A program made the position numbers and the translations under genes. A model generated the notes under the pieces. It made no database searches. It saw only the letters and a program-made list of their open reading frames with translations, and had not been told where the DNA came from. A DNA stretch of 64,000 nucleotides from Nocardioides nematodiphilus (GTDB lineage Bacteria; Actinomycetota; Actinomycetes; Propionibacteriales; Nocardioidaceae): contig NZ_JAIWOY010000008.1 in NCBI RefSeq assembly GCF_020216525.1, forward strand, positions 124,001 to 188,000, written 5' to 3'. Shown one piece after another: positions 26,462 through 34,867 of the stretch; position 1 is the stretch's first letter, and each line of letters opens with the position of its first letter.

Positions 26462-26498
26462 CCCCGATACGCTGCCTGCCAAACAAGAAGAATCGGGG
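26462..26498. promoter_or_regulatory. Inverted repeat between the Tad operon and the EccC-like gene
   Basis: CCCCGAT (26462-26468) and ATCGGGG (26492-26498) are perfect seven-base inverted copies 23 bases apart. They nearly span the 56-bp gap between the two divergent transcription units. A shared operator is possible, but the right arm also serves as the likely ribosome site of the EccC-like gene. Confidence 0.35.
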
Positions 26499-26504
26499 TC
26501 TTCT

Positions 26505-29500
26505 GTGCGATTCAGCGTGACGGCGATCGACGGCGCGAGCGGCCGCAGTGCCGACGTGCTCCTGGATGCTCTGCCCGAGCAGCGGGTGTCCGACGTCCTG
26601 CCGGCGCTGCTCGGCGTGCTCGGGGAGCCGGTGCATCCGCGTTTCCTGTCGGGTCTGGCCGTCTACGTCGACGGCCGCCCGGTCGCGGTCGAGCAGACCG
26701 TGCGGGACGCGGGGCTGCGTGCCGGCGTACGGATCGCCGTGCACGAGCCTGACTCCTGGCAGCCTTCCCTGCCCACCGGCGTCGTCGAGCTGCGGGTCGT
26801 CTCGGGTCCCGGCGCCGGACGCATCCACCGGCTCGGCCTCGGCGAGCACGTCATCGGGTGTGGCGGCTCCGGCATGTCGCTGCCCGACCTGCTGCTGCCG
26901 GTCGACGCGCTGACCGTGTCGGTGGGCACCGACGGCGAGCTGTCGATCCTCGCCGTGACGGTGCCCGTGCGGATCGACGGCGTCGACCCCGACGCCCCCG
27001 ACGACGTCGTCCTCGAGGACCCCGCCGAGGACGTCGACAACCTCCCCGACGACCTGCTCACCAGGCGCGAGCGCGCCGAGCGCGCCCGCCGAACGGCCGA
27101 CGCCGACACCGGCCCCGCTCCCCTGGCGTGGCCGCGCGGCGCCGATCTGCGCATCGGGCAGACCGTGCTGCAGTGGCACCACGTCTGGCAGCCGGACGCG
27201 GACGCGACGCCGAGCACCGAGCGGCTCGGCCTGGACTTCAACCGCCCGCCGCGGATGCTGCCGCCCGTACGGGAGGGCGCCTTCACCATCCCCGCGGAGC
27301 CGAGCGCGCCGAGACGCCAGGGCATCCCGTGGGCGATGGTGATCGCCCCGATCATCATGGCCGGTCCGATGGCGATGTTCTTCGGCAGCCCGCGCTACCT
27401 GGTGATGGCCGGTCTCTCACCGGTGATGGCCATCTTCAACTGGGTGTTCAACCGGCGCAGCGGCGCGCAGGAGCACCGCGAGCGGATGATCGAGTACAAG
27501 AACGAGGACCGGTCCGTACGCCGCCGGATCGCCCGGGCGTGGACCCTCGAGCGCGACGACCTGCGCCGCCAGCAGCCCGACGCGGCCGGCCTGCTCCTGC
27601 AGGCGGTCGGCCCGGGGCACGACCTGTGGGTGCGCCGCCGGCGCGACCCCGACTACCTCACCCTGCGCATCGGGGTGGCCGATCGGCCCTCCGCGCTCAC
27701 GATCAACGACCGTGCCCGCAAGGAGACCGACGAGCCGCGTGCGCCGCATGAGCTCGGTGACGTCCCGGTCGGCATCCGGATGCGGGCCGAGGGCGTCGTC
27801 GGTCTGTGCGGCGACGGCTCGGGCGTCGACGCGCTCGGCCGCTGGCTCCTGGGCCAGGCCTCGGTCCTGCACGCCCCCGACGACCTGCGGATCGTGGTGC
27901 TGACCGGCTCCGAGCGTGAGCAGCAGTGGGGCTGGCTGCGCTGGCTCCCGCACTGCCGCGTCACCGGCGAGCCCGTCGGAGCGGTGATCGGCACGGAGCA
28001 GGGCTCCGTCTCGCGCCGGGTCGGCGAGCTGGGTCAGGTCATCGCCGAGCGCAGCATGAAGGACGGCATGGTCCCGCCGGGCGGCGACGTGCCGCCGCGC
28101 CCGGACTTCCTGGTCGTCCTCGACGGCGCCCGGCGCCTGCGTACCCTGCCCGGTGTCGTCCAGCTGCTCCGCGAAGGCCCCGCGGTCGGGGTCCACGTGC
28201 TCTGCATCGACGACGACGCCCGCTCCCTGCCGGAGGAGTGCCGGGCGATCCTCCAGGTCTCCGAGGGGCTGGTCGAGCTGCGCCGTACGGGCAGCGAGGC
28301 GGTCTCGCGGATCAGCCCGGACCTGGTCGAGCAGGCCTGGACCGAGCGGATCGCCCGGGCGATGGCGCCCGTACGCGACACCACCCCCGACGAGCAGGTC
28401 TCCGGTCTGCCGGCGAGTGCCCGCCTGCTCGACTCGGTCCGGATGCCCGACCCGACACCCGACCAGATCCGGCACCGCTGGGGTCCCGAGGCGCAGACCG
28501 AGGTGGTCATCGGCGAGGGCTTCGACGGCCCGTTCCGGCTCGATCTGCGCAAGGACGGCCCGCACGCACTGATCGCGGGCACCACCGGCTCCGGCAAGTC
28601 GGAGTTCCTGCAGACGGTCGTCGCCTCGCTCGCGATCTCCAACAGCCCCGAGCAGATGACCTTCGTACTGGTCGACTACAAGGGCGGCTCGGCGTTCAAG
28701 GACTGTGCGCAGCTGCCACACACCGTCGGCATGGTCACCGACCTCGACACCCATCTGGTCGGTCGCGCGCTCACGTCGCTGGGCGCGGAGCTGCGCCGCC
28801 GCGAGCACCTGCTCGCCGTCCCCGGCGCGAAGGACCTCGAGGACTACTGGGCGCTGCAGCGCCATGACCCGTCACTGCCGGTGATCCCGCGACTGGCGAT
28901 CGTGATCGACGAGTTCGCCTCGCTCAAGTCCGAGCTGCCCGACTTCGTCGACGGCCTGGTCACCATCGCCCAGCGCGGCCGCTCGCTCGGCATCCACCTG
29001 GTGCTCGCCACCCAGCGCCCCTCGGGTGTCATCTCCAACGACATCCGCGCCAACACCAACCTCAGGATCGCGCTGCGCGTCACCGACGACGCCGAGTCGC
29101 GCGATGTCATCGACGCACCCGACGCCGCGACCATTGGCGCCCACCAGCCCGGCCGCGGCTACGCCCGCCTGGGCCACTCCTCGCTGCTGCCGTTCCAGTC
29201 CGGCCGGGTCGGCGGGGCGCGCCCCTCCGTGAGGACCAGCGAGGCGGAGCTCCCGCCCGCTCTCGCGTGGGCGCTGCCGTGGACCGACATCGGCCTGCCG
29301 GCGCCCGCGCGCCCGAAGGTCCAGGGCGGCACCACCGACGAGGGCGAGACCGACCTCAAGGTCCTGGTCGAGGCGATCCAGGGCGCCAACGACGCGCTCG
29401 GCCTGCCGCCGATGCACTCCCCCTGGCTCGCCTCGCTCCCCACCACCGTCACCGTCCCGGGGCTGGGTGTTCGCGAGTCCACCCGCGAGGACGCGACCGA

Positions 29501-31019
29501 GCAGGTCATCGGCTTCTCCGCACCCTGGGCGATGGACGACGTCCCGCAGGACCAGGCCCAGCGACCGCGCCGGTTCACCCTCGGTGGCTCCGGCCACCTC
29601 TACATCGTGGGCGGGGCCCGCAGCGGCCGGTCCACGGCGCTGCGCACCATCGCGGCAGCGCTCGCCGAGACCACGGCGGTCCGCGACCTGCACCTGTACG
29701 GCCTCGACTGCGGCAACGGCGCGCTGCTGCCGCTCTCGGCACTCCCCCACACCGGTGCGATCGTGCAGCGCACCGAGGTCGAGCGCGCCGGCCGGCTGCT
29801 CGACCGGCTGCTCGACGAGGTCAAGCGGCGCCAGGACGTGCTCGGGCGCGACGGGTTCGCCGACATCGACGAGCAGCGCCGGGCGGCCTCGCCCGGCGAG
29901 CGCCTGCCGTACGTGCTGTTGCTGCTCGACCGCTGGGAGGGCTTCGTCTCCGACCTCTCCGAGGTCGACCTGGGCCGGCTCAACGATGCGATGCTGACCC
30001 TGCTGCGCGAAGGTGCCTCGGTCGGTCTCCAGGTCGTGATGACCGGCGACCGCAGCCTGCTCAGCGGCCGCGTCGCCGGTCTGGTCGAGTCCAAGCTGCT
30101 GCTGCGCCTGCCCGACCGCACCGACTACAGCCTGGCCGGGCTGAAGGTGAAGGACGTCCCGGAGAACATGGCCGAGGGCCGCGGCGTGTGGTCCGACTCC
30201 GGCCTGGAGAGCCAGGTCGCGGTGCTCGTCGACGACACCTCGGGCGCCGCCCAGAGCGGGTACGTCCGTGAGCTCGGCGAGCGGCTGCGCGCGGCCGGCG
30301 TGGTGACCCCGCCTGAGCTGCGGCCGTTCTCGTTGGCCGCGCTGCCGAGCGCGGTCAATGCCGACCAGGCGCTGGCCGGTGGTGTCGGCGCGACCGTCCC
30401 GGCCGGGACGATCCCCGTCGGCGTCGGCGGCGACGACCTGGGCCTCCTCACCGTGGAGGCGGTGCAGAGCCCCGCGCTCGTGGTCGGCCCGCCGCGCAGC
30501 GGCCGGACCAACTCGCTGCTCTTCGCCGCGCGCTGGGCGCTGGCCCAGGAGCGCCAGATCCTGGGGTTCACCCCGGCCGAGAACGCCCTCACCCAGCTGC
30601 TCGCGCAGGCCGGCGCCGAGTGCATCAGTGGCACCTCCGCCGGACCCGACGACGTGGTCAAGCGGCTGCAGGCGCTGGGCGACGGCGCGCTCGTCCTGAT
30701 CGACGATGCTGAGCGGCTGCGCGAGGCCGAGATGGCGCCGGTGCTGATGGCGCTCGTACGACAGGCACGCGACCGCGACTTCCACGTCCTGGTGGCGGGC
30801 GGGGCCAACGAGCTCGCGGCCGGCTACTCCGGCTGGATCACCGAGGCCCGCAAGGGCCGCAAGGGTGTCGTGCTCTCGCCGATGGAGGCGCTCGCAGCTG
30901 ACGTCTTCGGCGGCAGGGTCGGGCGGATGTCGCTGGTCGCGCGCCTCACCCCGGGACGCGGTGTGCTCTTCGACGGCACCGGCGACCAGATCCCGGTGCA
31001 GACCCCGCTGTGCGGCTGA
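26505..31019 (+). CDS. EccC/EssC-like type VII secretion FtsK-family ATPase
   Basis: A 1504-aa protein. The N-terminus (1-80) looks ubiquitin/YukD-like, followed by an FHA-like beta region (about 85-165). Two transmembrane helices lie at about 276-318. Three FtsK/SpoIIIE ATPase domains follow. Domain 1 has a canonical Walker A, G692-TTGSGKS with Lys 698, and LVDYKGGSAF from 722. Domains 2 (VGGARSGRS, 1035) and 3 (VGPPRSGRT, 1327) have Arg in place of the P-loop Lys. This is the layout of the motor of type VII secretion, nearer EssC than mycobacterial split EccCa/Cb because of its N-terminus. GTG 26505 has GGGG upstream. No eccB, eccD, eccE or mycosin gene is nearby. A WXG100-size gene follows by 87 bases. 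Confidence 0.88.
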   Translation: MRFSVTAIDGASGRSADVLLDALPEQRVSDVLPALLGVLGEPVHPRFLSGLAVYVDGRPVAVEQTVRDAGLRAGVRIAVHEPDSWQPSLPTGVVELRVVSGPGAGRIHRLGLGEHVIGCGGSGMSLPDLLLPVDALTVSVGTDGELSILAVTVPVRIDGVDPDAPDDVVLEDPAEDVDNLPDDLLTRRERAERARRTADADTGPAPLAWPRGADLRIGQTVLQWHHVWQPDADATPSTERLGLDFNRPPRMLPPVREGAFTIPAEPSAPRRQGIPWAMVIAPIIMAGPMAMFFGSPRYLVMAGLSPVMAIFNWVFNRRSGAQEHRERMIEYKNEDRSVRRRIARAWTLERDDLRRQQPDAAGLLLQAVGPGHDLWVRRRRDPDYLTLRIGVADRPSALTINDRARKETDEPRAPHELGDVPVGIRMRAEGVVGLCGDGSGVDALGRWLLGQASVLHAPDDLRIVVLTGSEREQQWGWLRWLPHCRVTGEPVGAVIGTEQGSVSRRVGELGQVIAERSMKDGMVPPGGDVPPRPDFLVVLDGARRLRTLPGVVQLLREGPAVGVHVLCIDDDARSLPEECRAILQVSEGLVELRRTGSEAVSRISPDLVEQAWTERIARAMAPVRDTTPDEQVSGLPASARLLDSVRMPDPTPDQIRHRWGPEAQTEVVIGEGFDGPFRLDLRKDGPHALIAGTTGSGKSEFLQTVVASLAISNSPEQMTFVLVDYKGGSAFKDCAQLPHTVGMVTDLDTHLVGRALTSLGAELRRREHLLAVPGAKDLEDYWALQRHDPSLPVIPRLAIVIDEFASLKSELPDFVDGLVTIAQRGRSLGIHLVLATQRPSGVISNDIRANTNLRIALRVTDDAESRDVIDAPDAATIGAHQPGRGYARLGHSSLLPFQSGRVGGARPSVRTSEAELPPALAWALPWTDIGLPAPARPKVQGGTTDEGETDLKVLVEAIQGANDALGLPPMHSPWLASLPTTVTVPGLGVRESTREDATEQVIGFSAPWAMDDVPQDQAQRPRRFTLGGSGHLYIVGGARSGRSTALRTIAAALAETTAVRDLHLYGLDCGNGALLPLSALPHTGAIVQRTEVERAGRLLDRLLDEVKRRQDVLGRDGFADIDEQRRAASPGERLPYVLLLLDRWEGFVSDLSEVDLGRLNDAMLTLLREGASVGLQVVMTGDRSLLSGRVAGLVESKLLLRLPDRTDYSLAGLKVKDVPENMAEGRGVWSDSGLESQVAVLVDDTSGAAQSGYVRELGERLRAAGVVTPPELRPFSLAALPSAVNADQALAGGVGATVPAGTIPVGVGGDDLGLLTVEAVQSPALVVGPPRSGRTNSLLFAARWALAQERQILGFTPAENALTQLLAQAGAECISGTSAGPDDVVKRLQALGDGALVLIDDAERLREAEMAPVLMALVRQARDRDFHVLVAGGANELAAGYSGWITEARKGRKGVVLSPMEALAADVFGGRVGRMSLVARLTPGRGVLFDGTGDQIPVQTPLCG

Positions 31020-31106
31020 GCCCGGAATCCGTCAGGTTTAGGGTGCGTCGCCCACGGGCAGAAGTACCTCCGACAGGCACCAAACCTCTATTGGGAGTAC
31101 GGACTC

Positions 31107-31406
31107 ATGGGCGCTGAGAAGAGCATCTCCATTGACCACGGCAGCATTGCTGCTCAGGCCAAGAACCTGGCCAACCTCAAGAACCAGCTCGAGCAGCTGC
31201 TCGACACGACCAAGGGTCAGGTCGACAGCCTGATCGCCGACGGCGGCTTCCAGGGCTCCGCCGGTGGCTCGTTCCAGACCACCTACACGGACTGGACCGA
31301 CGCCAACAAGAAGAGCGTCGGCCTCCTCGAGGAGATGTCCACCTACCTGACGAAGGCGTCGCAGGCCTTCGCCGACATCGACAACGCGTACACGCTCAAG
31401 GGCTGA
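31107..31406 (+). CDS. WXG100-family type VII secretion target (FQG variant)
   Basis: A 99-aa helical-hairpin protein without a signal peptide. The turn reads GG-F48-Q-G50 in place of W-x-G. Helix one (about 10-44) and helix two (about 55-95) have the ESX-type heptad pattern, and the end YTLKG is short. It follows the EccC-like gene and carries its own GGGAG ribosome site; a strong terminator comes after. This is the most likely substrate of the upstream ATPase. Secretion is inferred from family and context. Confidence 0.85.
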   Translation: MGAEKSISIDHGSIAAQAKNLANLKNQLEQLLDTTKGQVDSLIADGGFQGSAGGSFQTTYTDWTDANKKSVGLLEEMSTYLTKASQAFADIDNAYTLKG

Positions 31407-31440
31407 CGAGCGCGGCAGAACCTCGAGTCCCCTCGAACGC

Positions 31441-31471
31441 AAGAAGCCCCCGCCAATGGCGGGGGCTTCTT
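31441..31471. terminator. Strong hairpin after the WXG100 gene
   Basis: AAGAAGCCCCCGCC (31441-31454) and GGCGGGGGCTTCTT (31458-31471) form a perfect 14-bp stem around AAT. It lies 34 bases after the WXG100 stop. The ends are U-rich when read in either direction, so it may act on both strands. The 128 bases between it and the Fe-S carrier gene hold no gene that I can see. Confidence 0.85.
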
Positions 31472-31599
31472 ACGTTGTCGCTAACTATCTGCGGCGCCTG
31501 GGACGTGCGATCGCAAGGCGGAGGCCCGATGGCGGCCTTGGAGCGGAGCGGCCGTTGAGGGCCGACAACGCAGCGAGCGTGCGTGCCAGGTGTCTCAGA

Positions 31600-32025
31600 T
31601 CAGTGGAACGAGTCGCCGCAGGCGCAGGAACCCGTCGCGTTCGGGTTGTCGATCGTGAAGCCCTGCTTCTCGATCGTGTCCACGAAGTCGATGGTCGCGC
31701 CGTTGAGGTACGGAACGCTCATCCGGTCGACGACGACGCCGACGCCGTCGAAGTCGGTGATGACGTCACCGTCGAGGCTGCGCTCGTCGAAGAAGAGCTG
31801 GTAGCGCAGGCCCGAGCAACCGCCCGGCTGCACCGAGATGCGCAGGTTGAGGTCATCGCGACCCTCCTGCTCGAGCAGGCTCTTCACCTTGGCGGCAGCG
31901 ATGTCGCTCAGGTTGATCTGGTCGGTGCGGGTGCCGAGAGCCACCGAGACCGGCGCCGTGGCAGCCGGAGCGCTCGCGCTCTCAGCACTGTGGTTGTGAC
32001 CGCCGCCGCAGCATGCGTCGCCCAT
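31600..32025 (-). CDS. erpA: ErpA/IscA-family iron-sulfur carrier with N-terminal Cys/His extension
   Basis: A 141-aa A-type Fe-S carrier. The core from about residue 38 has the three conserved cysteines of the family: GGCSGLRY in the middle and SCACG near the C-terminus. It delivers clusters to apoproteins. Unusually, the protein starts with MGDACCGGGHNHS, a Cys/His-rich tip followed by an Ala/Ser/Pro linker. ATG 32025 has GGAGG six bases upstream, so the extension is translated. It is apparently monocistronic, with the glycerate kinase gene upstream on the same strand. Confidence 0.9.
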   Translation of the reverse strand: MGDACCGGGHNHSAESASAPAATAPVSVALGTRTDQINLSDIAAAKVKSLLEQEGRDDLNLRISVQPGGCSGLRYQLFFDERSLDGDVITDFDGVGVVVDRMSVPYLNGATIDFVDTIEKQGFTIDNPNATGSCACGDSFH

Positions 32026-32087
32026 GAGGACCTCCAAAGTCAGGATTTCAGCGTCGTACGACAGGCCCAAGTCTCGCACATGGGTGG

Positions 32088-33185
32088 TTATTCCCCGTGG
32101 TCGCGAACGCTCCAGGTCCGCGCGACACGCTCGGCGAGATCGGCCAGCGCCCGCGCCGGATCACCGAGCGCACGGTCCTCACCCACCGCGTCCACCAGGG
32201 AGTACGCCGCCTCGATGCCGAGTGCGCGCGTCTCCCGCGAGCCGAGGCCGACATGGCCGGCCAGGACGACCGTGGGGCGAGCCCGCGCCGCCGCCATCGC
32301 CGCCAGCGCCACCGGCACCTTGCCGCCGCGACTGGACGCGTCGAAGGATCCCTCGCCGGTGATCACCAGGTCCACCTCGGTGATCCGGTCGCCGAGGGCG
32401 GCGGCCGACGCGATGACCTCCAGGCCGGGCTCCCGGGTGGCCCCGAGCAGGAGCAGGGCGTAGCCGAGGCCGCCGGCGGCCCCGGCGCCCTTCTCCAGGG
32501 CCTTGACCCGGCCGGCCAGCGCGGCCAGCTGGGTGAGCGCCAGATCGGCGCGCTGCTGCGCGTCCTCGTCGAGACCCTTCTGGGCACCGAAGACCTTGCT
32601 CGCGCCGAAGAGGCCGGTCAGCGGGTTGTCCACGTCGCTGGCGGCGACGATCTCCACGCCCGCCGTCGCTGACGGGTCGGGGAGGGTGAGCGCGGCGATG
32701 CCGGCCAATCCTTCCGCGCCGTCGTCGAGCGGTACGTCCGCGGTGGCTCCCAGGGCGGCCAGCAGGCCCGCTCCCCCGTCGTTGGTGCCGCTGCCGCCCA
32801 GCCCGATCACGATCCGCTCGGCACCGGTGTCGAGGGCGGCGAGGAGCAGCTCGCCGACGCCGTACGTGCTCGCCCTCTCGCCCCGCTCGCCGCGGGTGAG
32901 GTCGATCCCGCAGGCCTGAGCGCTCTCCACGTAGACGGTGCGACCGACGACCAGCACCGTGGCGGGGGTCGGGTCGCCGAAGGGGCCGCGGACGGTGACG
33001 GCCTGCAGCTCACCGCCGAGCGCGGCGTACAGCGCATCGACGAATCCGGGGCCGCCGTCGGACAGCGGCGCCAGGTCCAGCACGTCGTGCGGGGCGGTGC
33101 GGCGCCACCCGGTCGCGATCGCCTCGGCGGCCTCGGTGGCTGTCAGGGTGCCGGCGTACTTGTCCGGGGCGATGAGCACGCGCAT
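32088..33185 (-). CDS. glxK: Glycerate kinase
   Basis: A 365-aa cytosolic kinase of the GlxK/GarK family, converting glycerate to phosphoglycerate. The start RVLIAPDKYAGTLTATEAAEAI and PLSDGGPGFVDAL near residue 45 are family hallmarks. GLGGSGTNDGGAGLLAALGA near residue 130 and DLVITGEGSFDASSRGGKVP near residue 285 are two more. ATG 33185 gives the normal N-terminus; a GTG two codons upstream is possible. No clear ribosome site is seen, so the transcript may be leaderless. It diverges from nadA across 44 bases. Confidence 0.92.
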   Translation of the reverse strand: MRVLIAPDKYAGTLTATEAAEAIATGWRRTAPHDVLDLAPLSDGGPGFVDALYAALGGELQAVTVRGPFGDPTPATVLVVGRTVYVESAQACGIDLTRGERGERASTYGVGELLLAALDTGAERIVIGLGGSGTNDGGAGLLAALGATADVPLDDGAEGLAGIAALTLPDPSATAGVEIVAASDVDNPLTGLFGASKVFGAQKGLDEDAQQRADLALTQLAALAGRVKALEKGAGAAGGLGYALLLLGATREPGLEVIASAAALGDRITEVDLVITGEGSFDASSRGGKVPVALAAMAAARARPTVVLAGHVGLGSRETRALGIEAAYSLVDAVGEDRALGDPARALADLAERVARTWSVRDHGE

Positions 33186-33229
33186 GGGCACACACTAGGG
33201 GTCACGGTGGCGCCACCTAGGATGACTCC

Positions 33230-34399
33230 ATGAGCACCGTGGACCTTCCGCTGCTGCCGCTGGGCCGCGGCGTCGATCCTGACTCCGAGCGTGGCGTCGA
33301 CTGCCCCGGCGACCTGCCGCCCGCCTCGGACCCCGATCTGGTCGAGCGCGCCCGCGCAGCCAAGGAGAAGCTGGGCGAGCGGGTCTTCGTCCTGGGTCAC
33401 CACTACCAGCGCGACGAGGTCATCCAGTTCGCCGACGTGACCGGCGACTCCTTCAAGCTGGCGAAGGACGCCGCTGCGCGTCCCGACGCCGAGTACATCG
33501 TCTTCTGTGGCGTGCACTTCATGGCCGAGTCCGCCGACATCCTCACCAGCGACCGGCAGCAGGTCGTGCTGCCGGACCTGGCCGCCGGCTGCTCGATGGC
33601 GGACATGGCTCGCCTGCAGCAGGTCGAGGCCGCCTGGGAGGCGCTCGAGGCCGCTGGCATCGCGGATCAGGTCGTCCCGGTGACGTACATGAACTCCTCG
33701 GCCGACATCAAGGCGTTCTGCGGCCGTCACGGCGGCGTGGTCTGCACCTCCAGCAACGCCGAGACGGTGCTCAACTGGGCCTTCGAGCGCGGCTCCAAGG
33801 TGCTCTTCCTGCCCGACCAGCACCTCGGGCGCAACACCGCCGTGCTCAAGCTCGGCATCCCGCTGGAGAAGAACGTCGTCTGGAACCCGCGCGCCGCGAA
33901 CGGCGGGCTGACCGACGAGCAGCTCCAGGACGCCACCATGATCCTGTGGCAGGGCCACTGCTCGGTGCACGGCCGCTTCTCCCCCGACACGATCGACGCG
34001 CTGCGCGCCGAGATCCCGGAGATCAACATCATCGTCCACCCGGAGTGCCAGCACTCCGTGGTCACGAAGGCCGACTTGGTCGGCTCGACCGAGTTCATCA
34101 TCAAGACGATCGAGGAGGCTCCGGCCGGATCGGCGTGGGCGATCGGCACCGAGCTCAACCTGGTGCAGCGGCTCGCGAAGGCCCACCCGGACAAGCGGAT
34201 CGTCTTCCTCGACAAGACGGTCTGCTACTGCTCGACGATGAACCGCATCGACCTCCCGCACCTGGTCTGGGCGCTCGAGTCCCTCGTCGAGGGCAACGTG
34301 GTCAACAAGATCGAGGTGGACGAGCAGACCACGGCCGAGGCCAAGCTCGCGCTGCAGCGCATGCTCGACCTGCCCGGCAAGATCGCGCACCATGACTGA
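33230..34399 (+). CDS. nadA: Quinolinate synthase A
   Basis: A 389-aa 4Fe-4S enzyme that condenses iminoaspartate with dihydroxyacetone phosphate to quinolinate in de novo NAD synthesis. Family blocks are HHYQRDEVIQFADVTGDSF near residue 60, FCGVHFMAESADIL near 95, CTSSNA near 170 and HPECQHSVV near 270. The cluster cysteines lie in FCGVHF, HPEC and DKTVCYCS. nadB and nadC are not beside it in this window. The next gene starts eight bases before its stop. Confidence 0.95.
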   Translation: MSTVDLPLLPLGRGVDPDSERGVDCPGDLPPASDPDLVERARAAKEKLGERVFVLGHHYQRDEVIQFADVTGDSFKLAKDAAARPDAEYIVFCGVHFMAESADILTSDRQQVVLPDLAAGCSMADMARLQQVEAAWEALEAAGIADQVVPVTYMNSSADIKAFCGRHGGVVCTSSNAETVLNWAFERGSKVLFLPDQHLGRNTAVLKLGIPLEKNVVWNPRAANGGLTDEQLQDATMILWQGHCSVHGRFSPDTIDALRAEIPEINIIVHPECQHSVVTKADLVGSTEFIIKTIEEAPAGSAWAIGTELNLVQRLAKAHPDKRIVFLDKTVCYCSTMNRIDLPHLVWALESLVEGNVVNKIEVDEQTTAEAKLALQRMLDLPGKIAHHD

Positions 34400-34742
34400 C
34401 GCGCTGCCCGCCTGTCCCCGCTGCGCCTCGGAGTACGTCTACGAGCTGGGCGACCTGCTGGTCTGCCCGGAATGCGCCCACGAGTGGTCGCCCGCCGAGG
34501 AGGCCGACGCCGCTGCCGCCGCCGCGATCCGCGATGTCAACGGCACCGTCCTGGAGGACGGCGACGACGTCGTCATCGCCAAGGACCTGAAGGTCAAGGG
34601 CGCCGGCGGTGGCACGATCAAGGTCGGCACCAAGGTCCGCGGCATCCGCCTCATCCAGGGCGTCGGCGACCACGACCTCGAGGCCAAGGTCGACGGCTTC
34701 GGCTCGATGCAGCTCAAGTCGAGCGTGGTCCGGAAGGCCTGA
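34392..34742 (+). CDS. PhnA/YjdM-family zinc-ribbon protein
   Basis: A 116-aa protein of the PhnA (YjdM) family. The N-terminal zinc ribbon has two CxxC pairs, CPRC and CPEC. The C-terminal PhnA domain shows DGDDVVIAKDLKVKG and a final GFGSMQLKSSVVRK. The family name comes from phosphonate operons, but its biochemical role is not settled and no phosphonate genes are here. Its start overlaps the nadA stop by eight bases, suggesting coupled expression. Confidence 0.9.
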   Translation: MTDALPACPRCASEYVYELGDLLVCPECAHEWSPAEEADAAAAAAIRDVNGTVLEDGDDVVIAKDLKVKGAGGGTIKVGTKVRGIRLIQGVGDHDLEAKVDGFGSMQLKSSVVRKA

Positions 34743-34743
34743 C

Positions 34744-34783
34744 ACGGCCCGCTGAGCTGCTCGACGCCCGGGTCGCGGGCCGT
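34744..34783. terminator. Possible hairpin between the PhnA-family gene and the histidine kinase gene
   Basis: ACGGCCCGC (34744-34752) and GCGGGCCGT (34775-34783) are nine-base inverted copies with a 22-base loop that can itself partly pair. It lies between convergent genes, so a terminator is plausible, though the long loop makes it weaker than the others in the window. Confidence 0.4.
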
Positions 34784-34867
34784 CAGCCCGGTCGACGGGT
34801 CGGACCCGTCACGTGCGCGACGGGCGGGCGACACGGCGGCCCGGCCGGCCTCGCTGCACGCGGATGT

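Noticed and set aside
31472..31599. Small gene between the WXG100 terminator and the Fe-S carrier
   Set aside because: No frame has a start with ribosome site or coding-like third positions; left as intergenic.
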